Of a DNA stretch of 64,000 nucleotides, positions 19,831-31,015 are shown in pieces. The position numbers were made by a program, and so were the translations under genes. A model generated the notes under the pieces. The model did no database searches and was not told the origin of the DNA. It saw only the letters and a list, made by a program, of their open reading frames with translations. Source of the DNA: Nemertoderma westbladi (lineage: Eukaryota > Xenacoelomorpha > Nemertodermatida > Nemertodermatidae); assembly GCA_032718475.1 (NCBI GenBank), contig JAUCBJ010006666.1, positions 1 to 64,000 on the forward strand, in the 5' to 3' direction. The number at the start of each line of letters is the position of its first letter. Position 1 is the stretch's first letter.

Positions 19831-22800
19831 AGAAAATGGGATTTTCAATCTATAAAATACAAAAATCACAGTTTCTAAAACATAAAGATACTCTAAACAG
19901 TTAGTTTTCTTTGCGCGGACGGCGTTTACGCAGTTTCCCGAGGCCAGCAAGAGTCCTTTTCTCTTTGGGGCGAGCCACTTTACTAGAAAGGCTATAACTC
20001 CTGGGTAAAGGGTGCAATACAATTGCATTAGAAGGTTTGGTTTTACGGTTGGAGTCTCGTCCATTTCGATATGCTTCTCCTCGAGCTGATTTTCCTTCGC
20101 TTGTCATGGGATACGTTTGTCCAAAACTCTCGCAGAGAATAGGGTTTTCTAAGCTTGATATCTTCTTAGAGATTCGAGATTTCCCAATCGAACTGAGATA
20201 AGGCCAATTCGTTTATCGATTGGACTTACTGTTATAACTTACGTTTATCTGAACAAACGCAGATTTCTTTTTTGATCTTTATAGAATAGCGTTTAACTCG
20301 TTTTGTACAACGCTCTCCTTCACCTTGATGAAGGGTTGTATCGCGTTAAACGGGAACGACCATACGGTTGGATAGTGATATTAGGTGTCCGCGTCACAAT
20401 CCGGCTAGGTAAGATGGGCGGCTAGCTAGAAATCACTGTCGGAGTGTTACCGATTAATTGTTAGGGTAGCACTAGATCTTTGAACAGTGAATACAGTCCG
20501 CGAGGATCCGCGACACCACCAGGATCGCAGGTCTGAGGTCCAACTAAGGAATGAGGAGGTTTGACCGAGTATTCCGGGACTCTGATCGTAGGTTTACTCC
20601 AGGATCGTTCGAGCCGAGTGAGCATAAGTGATATGTCAAACAAGTTTCGCTCGAAACTCCAGTAAATATAACGAGCACAACTGTGTTTAACACAACGTTT
20701 CCGTGGATGTTTATGTCTTTCCGTTTATTGGCTGGGTCTAGGGCATTTATCGTAATAATACCAAAGACGCACGTCTGGTAGGGGAAACGCGGATGATATT
20801 TATTTGTTGTTACAATGCTTCTATCAAGAATTCCAAATATATGTTGGAGTTACCGCGTTTATTTGTTTCTTTAATGTCTTTTCTTTCGAGTCGATTTCGA
20901 ATAGGATTTTCGCATTAGAATTTTGGTTTATCGTTTCGACTCCTCTGGGTAGGATATGTTCGACATAGTCCGTATCGTGTAAATCGATAGAATGGCCAAT
21001 GGTTAAGAAGTCCATATACATACCATTACAATGCGTGTAGCGAGCGGTGAATTTTCCATAGTCCAATTCACGCGTAAGTTACTTCCAGGAAATCGTAGGT
21101 TCGATATAACGACCATCATCCTTCGTAGTAGTTGGACTAGTATCACCGTGTATCAAGCTATCAACAAACGCTTGAAAGTAGAGTATATCGCTCCCTGATA
21201 CCAAGACCATCTTCTATCAACTCCGTCATATCTGCTATATATGAGTTTATTAATATTATAATGAGTTTATATTTAGGCTAGCGAGCGTCGCTGCCTACCC
21301 CAATCAGCCCCCGGACAGTGCGAGATCCTCAGCGCCGATGTGTCGTCGCCGCCGTACTTTCGCCAACGACGTAGCCGCACAACGACAACGACAACCGGCA
21401 CAAGTCACTCGACTGTCCGTCCCAAAGGCTTAGATACACCTCAGGTTCTTACTGGAGAGTTAGGGTTACTTTCACAATTGCGACTCGCTACTGTAAACAC
21501 ACCTTAGTAGTAACATTCGCCTATAAACTCACAAATACCACACACACAACTTGTCACAAATTACACACACTCGGGTCACTTGTCCGTTAGTCAGTGCCTT
21601 CCAGAATGTCACGTTATTATCATGTATCCTTGGATACTAGCAGTGCGCTATTTATTCCCTATGCTATTCAATGGGACAAGCTTTCTATTGTTCTTTTAAC
21701 TCAATTCTAATTCTAGCGTGGTTGTTGCTATGGTGACATTATGTAAAGCTAGCGGTAGAATTAGGGTAATTCCAATGCATACAGATCTGGGATGTTATTT
21801 AATAGTAATTCTTTAATGGTCAATGTCCTGTTTTATACATGACTTTATGAATTTTATCGGCTATTGACTATGTTTGGGAGACTTTCGCACACTCATACGC
21901 ATAATAAGATAAATCTCCGCTCCCTTGATCTATTAATTAATGGAATTTTGGGAATGTTATAAATTGCGTAAAAATGGCAATTTATTAAATTCATTAAAAG
22001 GCATGAATTTAAATTTATTCCCTGAAATTTTATTATTTGATAATTAAATTGACATGTTTTGATTCTAGAACATGTCTGGGGACACAAGATCCTTAATTCT
22101 ATGAAAATTGTCCTTTTAAGGATATCGGTAAATGCTACGATGTCTTAATTGACTAGAATTGTTGAAGGATCTGAATTTTACAGATTTTGATTTATTAGAT
22201 TTGCAAATATTAAATAATTAATATTTGAGATGGGCACCGATTTATTCCAGAACTTGTCTGGGGACGTTAACCACTGATTCTAGAATTTGTCTTTCAAGTA
22301 TATTGGTGGGTGCCGCGATATCTTAATCGACTAGAATTACAGATGGTCAAAGGGTTTAACAGATTTATTTTGCGTTATACGCTACTGTTAAAGGGACATC
22401 ACGCTACTATATGTATTATTTAATATACGGTATGAGAGCAATATCGCACGAAGCAATGTCAGTGTGAAGAGGCAAGTCGTTTCCAAGGTCTACCCAGAGC
22501 TTGGTTTAGCCGAGACACGAGGATCTGAACTTTGCATTCCTAATACTCTGCCTACCAATAATACTTGAATATAGTAGTGGCTTTATTGTACTTTAATAAG
22601 TACGGACATTTCATCTCACTGTAGTTACGTATTTATAATATAATACGGACAGTAAGGAAAGAGAAAAATAATTATTTCTTCGCCGTCGCACTAAATATAT
22701 ATTATAAGTAATTACGTACGCAATAAACACGAATATATTGCACTATTCTACTAAATAATCGTTAAATAATATTCTACTAAATTAAATAAAACGATTATAA

Positions 22801-22884
22801 TAAAATTACATAGTAATACATACATAAATATAAAATAATAAAATAATATAAAATAATAGAGTCACACACCCACTCCATATGTTG
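19831..22884 (-). other. BEL/Pao internal region without recognisable RT, RNase H or IN
   Basis: About 3 kb between the gag-protease stop and the 3' LTR. The minus-strand ORFs are 97 codons or shorter (for example 20,824-21,066 and 19,901-20,107), and I see no RT FxDD, RNase H or integrase DDE words. A GC-rich patch lies at 21,275-21,430. A degenerate tandem repeat of ~186 bp, with AGAACNTGTCTGGGGAC as shared word, lies at about 22,060-22,360. It may be remnants of pol, env or captured DNA. Confidence 0.6.
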
Positions 22885-25800
22885 TTACGTTATGGAGTCC
22901 CTAGATCTTTGTCGAATTAGGGAAGTGGTCGTAGGAAGAGTATCTTGCCTTCCATGGTTTCCGGACAGTTTTCGGTCTCTTTCCAGTAAACCTAAGCGAC
23001 CAGTTGGGCGATTAGGCTGTCGTGTTACTTCCTCCGCTCCCTTGGCCTGTCTACTCTCTGCCGTGGTAAGATGAGGAGGCCATTCATCTTCTTCTTTACT
23101 TAGGGAGTCGGGTCCACCTAACCAGCCGGGAGTATCTATCCGTTCTTGAGGAGTTGCTCCTCTGGAAGCAATGTCGGCTAGATTAATCATCTCGGGGCGA
23201 TGTCTCCATTGATCTACATTGGAGTTAATATCGTCATTATCTGAGGAGTATGGTGTTCCCTCAGTGGGTTCGTCCACCTCACTGCTCTCCTCTTCCCAAT
23301 CCTTTACTTGAAGTAGCCGGTCTTGTGGCAATCTTTCTTCAAGAGTTCTGCGGGAAGGGCCAGTAAAGTACCAACCTACTCTAGTTCTTACCGCATAAGT
23401 TTGTAATGGCTGCGGTTGAGCAGGCCGTTTCTCCAATGTCTCGAGCGCCTCATGCGCGTTTTGGCCGATGAGGATTTGCACTCCAGGATAATCTGCGTCG
23501 AATCTAGGGATGTTAAGTTGTTGGACATGATCATCTTCGTCCCAATTATAAGGTTCCACTTGGGTGGTAGCGAAGTTCTTGATTGCCACCATTTTGACTG
23601 ACCTTATACTGTGTTCTCCTAGTTTATCCTGTGGAGTGGACAACTCACCTATATAATAGTCGGCAGCCACAGCAGATTTCCAAACCTGCATGATCCCTGA
23701 CATGTTTAGCTTGGTTCGGAACTTGGGTTGTCCAGCAAAGATGTCTTCGGCTAGTTCTTTATCGATGAATGTTCCTGTGCTGCCGGAGTCCAGGAGGGCG
23801 TTCACTATATAGCTCTTCTGAGGTCCGTGGACCCGTAACTGGACTACAGGAAATTCTCGGATTCCTATATTGGAAGTTGGCGCTTTCCAAGATGGTTGTT
23901 GGTCAGAAGTAGTTAAGGTAAGGTCGCTGTCTGTGTCTTTCTCATGCATGAGTGTTCGATACACTGCGGTGGTGTTTATTAAGTAACAGGATTCGTTTTG
24001 GTCGGAGAATTCGTCCGTATAGAATCCTTCCCACTCAGAACTTTGGTCAGTGTCGTTCACATCACTGAATTGGACATGTAGTTGTTCGGACTCACTTACC
24101 TGACTAGGGCTGCTTCGTTCGAATTCAGTGTGCAACAAGATATGATGTTTTGCACCGCACTTTGCACACCTTGCGTCGGAGTAACAGGTTCGCCGTTGGT
24201 GTCCTCGTCTGAGGCAATTATAACACAACCGCTTATCCCACATGACTTCACGTCTATCCTTTAGTGATTTCCTCAGGAATTTATCACACGCATTTAAACG
24301 GTGGGGCCCGTCGCACAGCACACATTTGGGCTTGATGTTACTTACTTTAACCTGTGCTATGTGGTGCACACTTGTTCTTTCCTCGGGCTTTCTCACCTGA
24401 ATTCTTTTAGGAGACGTAGGAGAGGTTTTTTGTACCAGTTCCCTTCTGTCATTGGGTCGAGACTTGGATTTACTTACCTGGTCTTTAGGCATTTTATTGA
24501 CATAATAAGATCTATCAGTGTCTTTTCCGCTATCCTCTCCTTGAGAAGTCTGGCTTTCGCCATCGTCTGTATAACACACTGGTGTTACTTTTCTCCTGGA
24601 AAGGGGTTTTTCACTTACCTTGTTTTCCGGTGTCTTCTCTCTGGATTGCTTGAGGAGTTGCAATTTCACTTCTCCATCCAAGAATGACATGAGATCAGCC
24701 ATGGTAGGGTCTCGTTGTTGTTGTTCCATCATGTATAACACTTTCTTGTCCCAGCGTGTACCTACTCCACCCTTTGGCAAAGCTGATGCTAAGGCTCCTA
24801 CAACCATAGAATTCTGGTATTCATGAGACTTACCTAACCAATCTAGTTGTCTACAGATCTCCTGAATCTCGTCGGAAAACTCTATAATCCCGCTGCTAAG
24901 AAACTTTCGGGGCGCCATTAATTTTGCATATAAATACTTAGCGATATTATTCCTATTACCATACCTGATGTTTAGTGTGTCCCAAACTTGTCTTAATCCG
25001 TCTGGATGTCCAATAAACTTTAACGCCATTGACTTGGGAGATCCTTCCAAGCACTCGATGAGAAATCTAAGTTTCTCTCCGTTGGATAGCACAGAGTCCT
25101 GTATGTTATCTTTATAATATTCATTAAAAGGTAACCATTTCATCTCATCTCCATTAAACTTGATGATCTCTCCAACCTTTACCGCTTGCCGGGCTTCAGT
25201 TCTAGCCATTTGTCGTGTAAAACTTTCTTGGGCCATCGTGTTATTTAATATCGAATTATCGGTATATAAATTTCTCGGATTATGATCAGGTCTATATGGA
25301 ATATCGCTATCAACAGGTTTATAATTACCCTTAATAGGGTTTCCTATGGGAGTTTCTACTTCGCTAGCAGTATAGATGCGTGTAGGCTCCACACCTTGCG
25401 CATGGGATACTTCAGACCTAACGGGTTGACACATTGTTACAGAGGGTGGTGGTATACCCCTTTGTAAATTTACTAACTTATCACGTTCTAGCGCGATACT
25501 TTGCTGCACTTTTTGCAACTCTAGCCTACTTTCCTTTACGGTTCCCTTTAAATGTTGGACAGTCCCTTCTAACTCTCGGACCTGTTGGGAGGAGCGCATC
25601 CGATTCTCCTTCATCTCTCCGAGGAGAATATCCATCCCCCGCCGTCTCTCGTCTACCCAATCAACCGCCGAAGCGGGATCCGCCAACGCCGTAGCGGGCA
25701 GACGAGGGACTACGGGCGATATATCTTGTATTATGTTTCGCTCGGAGTCCAGGACCGACACTGTTTCAGGGGCTGCTCCTCTAGGCACGGATAATTTGGT

Positions 25801-27132
25801 GCTGTGTAAAGGGAATTTAAAGGTAGGTTCAGGGAGCACAGGTGTCTCTGTCACCGAAGGGTTGATTTCAAGAACAGGCCTAATTATTTCAGGCTCATCT
25901 ACTATAGTAGGGAGTCTTTCTATTTTAATTATTTGGTCTGTGGGTTCTGTACTACCTAAGCCTGCGCTAGTTAGTTGTCTTTTAACAGCTGGGGGCAAAT
26001 CAGGCAATTTCTGACGGTGGGATGTTCTTCTACGTCTGCTTAGACGAGATCCATTTCCTTTGCCTTCAGTATCGGTGGTATCGCCTTCCTCAGATGATGT
26101 ATATCCCTGTCTTTTGGGAGTAGATCGATTCATCATCTGCATATTACTAGCTGTTAACTGTTTATTTATGCAGTCTTGATTCTCCTGAATGTTTTCCAAT
26201 TCTAATTGGGTGGTTTCTTCAGCCGCTCTCCGTTCTGCTTCTGCCGTTGCCATTGCCGCTTTTCTTTTCATTTCGGCTGCTTTTCTTTTCGCTTCTGCCT
26301 CTGCTGCTGCCGCTGCCACTGCCGCTTTCCTTTCCATTTCGTCGGCTTTACTTTCCTCTTCGGCTGCTTTCCTTTCCGCTTCGGCAGCTGCTACTGCTGC
26401 TTTCTTTCTGTCTTCTATACGTTTTTTCTTTACTTGTTCTTCTTGGACTCGTGTGATGCGGAGTTGTTCATCAAATTTAGCCTGGTTCGCAGCTAACATT
26501 TCCGCATCGATTGCGTCCAACACAAGCTTGGTTCCTTCATTATTAGGGCGAAGTCCAGACAGTCGTCTCCTCAACTCTTCGTCTCCTACGAATCGCTGAT
26601 AGTCTGACAGATAGATGTCAATGGCATCTCTAGTTCGCGGCTTCTCTGCTGCTGTTAATTCGCTTTCCACTTCGCTTTCCACTTCGCTTTCCACGTCGCT
26701 TTCCACTTCGCTTTCCACTTGAGGAGAAGTGGCGTCGGTTGATTCTTCAAAGGTTGGCCGCTCATCATAAACCGTTTCCGCCATCTTCGCTCCGCGTTTG
26801 GGTCTCCGCTCAACAGTATCCGAACTACTGGAGCTATCGGGCTGCTGAGAACTAGGTTCTTGGCTAGGATGTTGCTGCTGTTTGACAGCTACTTCTTGAT
26901 CCCGCTTAACTTGGGTCCGAGTGCCTATGGCAGACCAACGGCGCTTCACTAACTTCGCAAATTGCGAAATCTTTTCTACCAACCTAGGTTCTGACACAAC
27001 TACTGCAGGGGTTGCCCTTCTTACAGTAGGAGGGGTCTCAGACCTCGGTCTGGGATTCTCTACACTTTGATCTGAGAAACAGGCTGTTGTTTCTAAAAGA
27101 CTATCTGACAGAGTTTGCCTTGTGTCAGCCAT
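22885..27132 (-). CDS. BEL/Pao gag-protease polyprotein fused to an RNase H-end remnant
   Basis: 1,415-aa intact ORF. A Ser/Glu-rich N-terminus is followed by an Ala/Glu/Lys heptad-rich coiled coil (~230-325). The Pao-type gag domain (DUF1759-like) spans ~655-790. Tandem zinc knuckles include CYNCLRRGHQRRTC (CX2CX4HX4C, ~970). The retropepsin-like protease has catalytic LLDSGSTGTFID (~1,115). At ~1,285-1,320 the ORF jumps from the end of protease to ADIASRGATP, a motif that normally follows RNase H in BEL/Pao pol, so RT and most of RNase H are deleted in frame. The protein could form particles and self-process but cannot copy itself; mobility would need help in trans. An intact ORF with near-identical LTRs argues that this deleted form itself transposed. 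Confidence 0.92.
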   Translation of the reverse strand: MADTRQTLSDSLLETTACFSDQSVENPRPRSETPPTVRRATPAVVVSEPRLVEKISQFAKLVKRRWSAIGTRTQVKRDQEVAVKQQQHPSQEPSSQQPDSSSSSDTVERRPKRGAKMAETVYDERPTFEESTDATSPQVESEVESDVESEVESEVESELTAAEKPRTRDAIDIYLSDYQRFVGDEELRRRLSGLRPNNEGTKLVLDAIDAEMLAANQAKFDEQLRITRVQEEQVKKKRIEDRKKAAVAAAEAERKAAEEESKADEMERKAAVAAAAAEAEAKRKAAEMKRKAAMATAEAERRAAEETTQLELENIQENQDCINKQLTASNMQMMNRSTPKRQGYTSSEEGDTTDTEGKGNGSRLSRRRRTSHRQKLPDLPPAVKRQLTSAGLGSTEPTDQIIKIERLPTIVDEPEIIRPVLEINPSVTETPVLPEPTFKFPLHSTKLSVPRGAAPETVSVLDSERNIIQDISPVVPRLPATALADPASAVDWVDERRRGMDILLGEMKENRMRSSQQVRELEGTVQHLKGTVKESRLELQKVQQSIALERDKLVNLQRGIPPPSVTMCQPVRSEVSHAQGVEPTRIYTASEVETPIGNPIKGNYKPVDSDIPYRPDHNPRNLYTDNSILNNTMAQESFTRQMARTEARQAVKVGEIIKFNGDEMKWLPFNEYYKDNIQDSVLSNGEKLRFLIECLEGSPKSMALKFIGHPDGLRQVWDTLNIRYGNRNNIAKYLYAKLMAPRKFLSSGIIEFSDEIQEICRQLDWLGKSHEYQNSMVVGALASALPKGGVGTRWDKKVLYMMEQQQRDPTMADLMSFLDGEVKLQLLKQSREKTPENKVSEKPLSRRKVTPVCYTDDGESQTSQGEDSGKDTDRSYYVNKMPKDQVSKSKSRPNDRRELVQKTSPTSPKRIQVRKPEERTSVHHIAQVKVSNIKPKCVLCDGPHRLNACDKFLRKSLKDRREVMWDKRLCYNCLRRGHQRRTCYSDARCAKCGAKHHILLHTEFERSSPSQVSESEQLHVQFSDVNDTDQSSEWEGFYTDEFSDQNESCYLINTTAVYRTLMHEKDTDSDLTLTTSDQQPSWKAPTSNIGIREFPVVQLRVHGPQKSYIVNALLDSGSTGTFIDKELAEDIFAGQPKFRTKLNMSGIMQVWKSAVAADYYIGELSTPQDKLGEHSIRSVKMVAIKNFATTQVEPYNWDEDDHVQQLNIPRFDADYPGVQILIGQNAHEALETLEKRPAQPQPLQTYAVRTRVGWYFTGPSRRTLEERLPQDRLLQVKDWEEESSEVDEPTEGTPYSSDNDDINSNVDQWRHRPEMINLADIASRGATPQERIDTPGWLGGPDSLSKEEDEWPPHLTTAESRQAKGAEEVTRQPNRPTGRLGLLERDRKLSGNHGRQDTLPTTTSLIRQRSRDSIT

Positions 27133-29398
27133 GTTTGATTGTACAGTTGAATGCCTACTGCTATATTACAGTTAAAGCAAGTCTAGTAATTCAGTATCAC
27201 TGTTAGCCTAATAATTAATTACCGATACTGCTACTCAGTGTAGTGTGATATATATATAATATATTAGAATACCGGTATGCTTATAAGTTATAGTATATAT
27301 AACTATATAAGTATTATTACAGACTAGGTTTATCACAGAATACCGGTATAATTTTAGCACAAATATATATAAATATATAATAGGCCTATCGGGAATACCG
27401 GTATACAGCTTACAGTTTGTAGTATATATAAATATAATTCTGGACTAGAATTAATTACAGAGTACCGGTATAATTTCAGCCTAAATTTATATATATATAA
27501 TAGGCCTATCGTAAATACCGGTATGTCAATTATTTAAATAATTGAATTTCTGAATTTTAAGGTCACTTGGTTACTTTACTTACTTTATTACCGTTATTTG
27601 AGCAGTAGTCCAACTGATATTGAGACCTAATGGTTGTATGGTAGGCCTACTATTTATAAATCGTTAGATTTGATTTATAATATATATATACCCGTTTAAT
27701 GGGTTTTGTCAATGTTTGAAATAAATGTTATTATTTCTGGGGAGTAATCACTACACAAAGCGGTGCGCTTTCAGTAAAGTGTTACTTATAGGACACTAAA
27801 ACAAATAATGCTAATTTACCTAAGTTACTTATCTACAAATTACTTACGATTCGGGTTGAGATTTCAATCTCTAAATAAACACAAAAATTTACAAAAACAC
27901 AAAATACGAATTTTTAGGGTAATTTTACAAGAAGTCTACAAACCAGCCTAACAAAGGGTTAGTAATCTGGTTATTACAACGGACAGGGTACTACGGTATT
28001 TGAAAATAATACGTAGTAGTAAATACACTGCGTTGTCCAGATAGGAAAATACCACCGCCTGACGACCTATAGCCGTATCGCTATAGGTACTACGTTATGT
28101 ATCACGGAGTGTTCCTACCTAGAAGTTAATAGAGCTAACAAATGTGCCTATCAACCACTTTACAACACAAATATAATGCCTACACTAATTACTTTCGGAA
28201 AGCACTGTACGCTAAACCCTAAATTAGGTACGAGTACTTGTACAACAGATAATCAGTAGTTAAATATACTTGAACAGCTAAAAGAACCACGGCATCTGCT
28301 GGAGTGACCGGTGCACAAAATCACCAGTCTTTACCTACGCCAAGCAGCCCGTGTAGTACCGGGGTTAGTTTAACTATAACGGTATGTATAACAAACACAA
28401 TTACTGTAGGAACAAACTTGGGGACATGAATGTTGCGAATAATCGCATAAACTCTGAATAATAAATATTACGCAACGCGTACAAACTACTCAAACAAAAT
28501 GCAGACCAAATGCTGACAGACTACTATCAAGCCTAAACAAACTACGGTATGTGCAGACTCCGAAACGGTTAGTTAGTATGCGCGCTAACCGAGTAGTACG
28601 ACTTATTCTTTAAGAGGGGGTTTACCTCACAGCACTGGAAGCCCCTACTTACTAACTGGTACTTTATCGGACATGCACTCTACACACAACGCAATCCCTC
28701 AGACCTAATAACAGCTAGGCAACAATTCAGCCTACAGATTATCAAAATAAGAATATTACGCTACCCGTACAGACTACACAAACAAAGTACAGACCAAACG
28801 CTGTCAGCCTACTATCAAGCCTAAATAAACCACAGTACATGCAGACTCCAAAATGGTTAGTTAGTATGCGCGCTAACCGAGTAGTACGACTTATTCTTTA
28901 AGAGGGGGTTTACCTCACAGCACTGGAAGCCCCTACTTACTAACTGGCACTTTATTGGACATACACTCTACACACACTACAGTCCTTCAGACTTAACAAC
29001 AGTCAGACAACAGCTCAGCCTACAAATTCTCTGTACAATCTGAAAAGGCTTACACGCCTTCTGCTCAATATTGGCCTACAAATAAATAAAACTGACAGAA
29101 ATAAGTAAAATCTCAATAAAAAACCAGGGCGGGCCCTCCCTGATTTAATATTAAGGCCTACCGGTATACAACTATCAAATCGAATAATACTAATGTACTT
29201 ATACTGGAAGTACCGGTCAGGCAGTTGGGCCTACAGACCTACAGAAGTACCGGTTCTGGCAGTTGGACCTACGGGCCTACAGCAGTACCGGTTCTGGCAG
29301 TTGGGCCTACTGACCTACAGATGTACCGTTCAGGTTTACCGGTTGACCGGTATTTTCAACTTTATTGCTTACTGCAATAAAAAAGCTATATCCTTTAT
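27133..29398 (-). other. BEL/Pao 5' leader with three tandem duplications
   Basis: No substantial ORF. It holds a ~121-bp duplication at about 27,267-27,530 carrying TACCGGTA palindromes and TAGGCCTA words. A 288-bp tandem duplication spans about 28,465-28,990 (for example GGTTAGTTAGTATGCGCG at 28,567 and 28,855). A 37/38-bp repeat of three to four units (GTACCGGTTCTGGCAGTTGG) lies at 29,209-29,345 next to the 5' LTR. Leader repeats may act in packaging or transcription, but nothing here shows it. Confidence 0.75.
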
Positions 29399-30616
29399 TG
29401 TTCGCGCTTTCAGACCTTTGGCAGTTTAACCCGCCAAATTATGATGTCTTCTAGATAATAAATCGCTTTTAGCCTATGACAAGTATTTGATTCACTACAC
29501 TAGTTGAAACCAATCTGTGCGCAATCATTCACCCGCTGGATATACCCGGGAGATTGATTTCGACAGCTTAATCTTATTGCTATGTAAGCCTAATGTATTA
29601 TTTGACTGACAGTATTATATAATCTCTGACAATATTATTCACCTTCGGGGAATATTAACAGTTCCTTTAGGACGTGGCGCTCTATCTATATAAACAGAGT
29701 TATGACTTAAACTACTCACAACGATATGGCTCAGTTATAATTCACATATATGGCGCATTCTTTAGGAAATGCTTCTTTATCAGTCTCACTCGCACACAAT
29801 GCTGCACAATACTGCACACTAATCTGCCGATCTTCACTGATTTTAGTCACATATAAAAGGAACACAGACCTACTCATGTAGGGTCTATCAAATAACATTA
29901 GATTCACTTCAAACCACTTTAACATAAGTCACAATCGTTATATGTAACCTTTCTCTCTTACCTTCGGTATATCAAGAATATTGGGTTTTCGGGGTTATTT
30001 CTCGTTATTCCAATATAATAATTCATCAACAAATATAATGAATAACCGACAGCAAAATCAGTAAAGTTAAGGTATAAATGATTTGGTATGGTATGCCGCA
30101 CCGTATGCCGCAGATATGCAGTATGCAGTACTCAACCGGTTCGTATGCAGAGTCGAGTGACGTCGCAGTGGCGTCGCAGTTGTTTGAGTATGTACAGATA
30201 AAGGATATATGTCCTTATAATTAAGCCTACTAGTGTTAGGCAAAAGCAGAAAAGCACAAAACACTAAAAGCCGTTCTTTCGTGGCTTTGGACTGAATGTA
30301 AAACACTGCACTCTGCATCACGTGATTTCTAGGAAATTTCCGAATCTAGGCCTATAAAAATGCTCTGATTGGTTGACTGAACCGTCGTCATAGTAACTAC
30401 TGTTCAAGAGTATCTCGCCACTTTTGCGTCACGGAATTGCCATAGAATCATCAACTATGCCTTCCACAGTACACATAAGGAGGAAATAGCTCTTAGATCC
30501 CCTAAAAACACCGATACAGCAATAATACGGCCTCTTACGCCTATTAAACCAACTACAGAGTATTTTACGGGAAAAATAAGGAAAAATAACCGGGCAATTC
30601 AGCAAAAGCTTTTACA
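29399..30616 (-). repeat. 5' LTR of the BEL/Pao element
   Basis: 1,218 bp, TG...CA bounded, followed by the ACATT target duplication. It is identical to the 3' LTR except for the differences given there, so by LTR comparison the element is young. Confidence 0.95.
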
Positions 30617-30952
30617 ACATTAGTATTTTTGATAATATATTTACAAATTGTTTGTTAAATTTAAAACGGTTTTCAGATTCGGAATCTACAGACGAAGGCG
30701 CTTCGAATGATATCTAGATTACATTTCAAAGACGTAAAATAAAGTGCGGCGGAACCTCCGAATAAAATACGGAGGTGGTTAAACATTGCTAAATAAACAT
30801 ATTTTAAGGGATTGTTGTATGGAAATAACTGAGAAATTAAAAAATCCGGCCAGGCCACCAGTAAGAAAAGGTGTCGATCTATCATCATACCGAATTTCGT
30901 AGCATTTTATTGAAATTTGAAAAAAATTAGGGGGGGGGTGGCTCCTTTTATT
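30617..30952. repeat. Family X repeat, copy 3 (right flank of the BEL/Pao insertion)
   Basis: It continues the repeat interrupted by the retrotransposon: 30,622-30,910 matches 16,548-16,812 and, inverted, 18,080-18,330. It ends with a G run and GGCTCC. A 14-bp inverted pair GGAACCTCCG/CGGAGG lies near 30,750-30,772 and is absent from copy 1. Confidence 0.85.
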
Positions 30953-31015
30953 CGGTCCCGGACAATTCGGGCCCGGACAATTCGGTCCCAAACAATTTGG
31001 TCCCGGACAATTAGG
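30953..31015. repeat. GGACAATTCGGTCC motif cluster, four units
   Basis: Four tandem, slightly varied 15-bp copies (GGTCCCGGACAATTC phase) directly adjoin the 42-bp minisatellite. This is the opposite orientation to most words at 17,846 and 34,885. Confidence 0.85.

Larger units (their letters stand above)
18596..30616 (-). mobile_element. BEL/Pao LTR retrotransposon, internally deleted, recent insertion
   Basis: About 12 kb, read on the minus strand. Direct LTRs of 1,227 and 1,218 bp start TG and end CA and differ by three substitutions and two small indels (by eye). The target duplication ACATT lies at 18,591-18,595 and 30,617-30,621, and the flanks join to match the uninterrupted paralogue at 16,511-16,812. 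Between the LTRs are a 2.3-kb leader, a gag-protease ORF and 3 kb without recognisable RT or integrase. The gag family, DSG protease and 5-bp duplication fit BEL/Pao. I could not identify a tRNA primer-binding site next to 29,398. Confidence 0.93.

Noticed and set aside
26189-26599. Plus-strand ORFs of 69-136 codons opposite the gag coiled coil
   Set aside because: Antisense shadows of an Ala/Glu/Lys-rich coding region.
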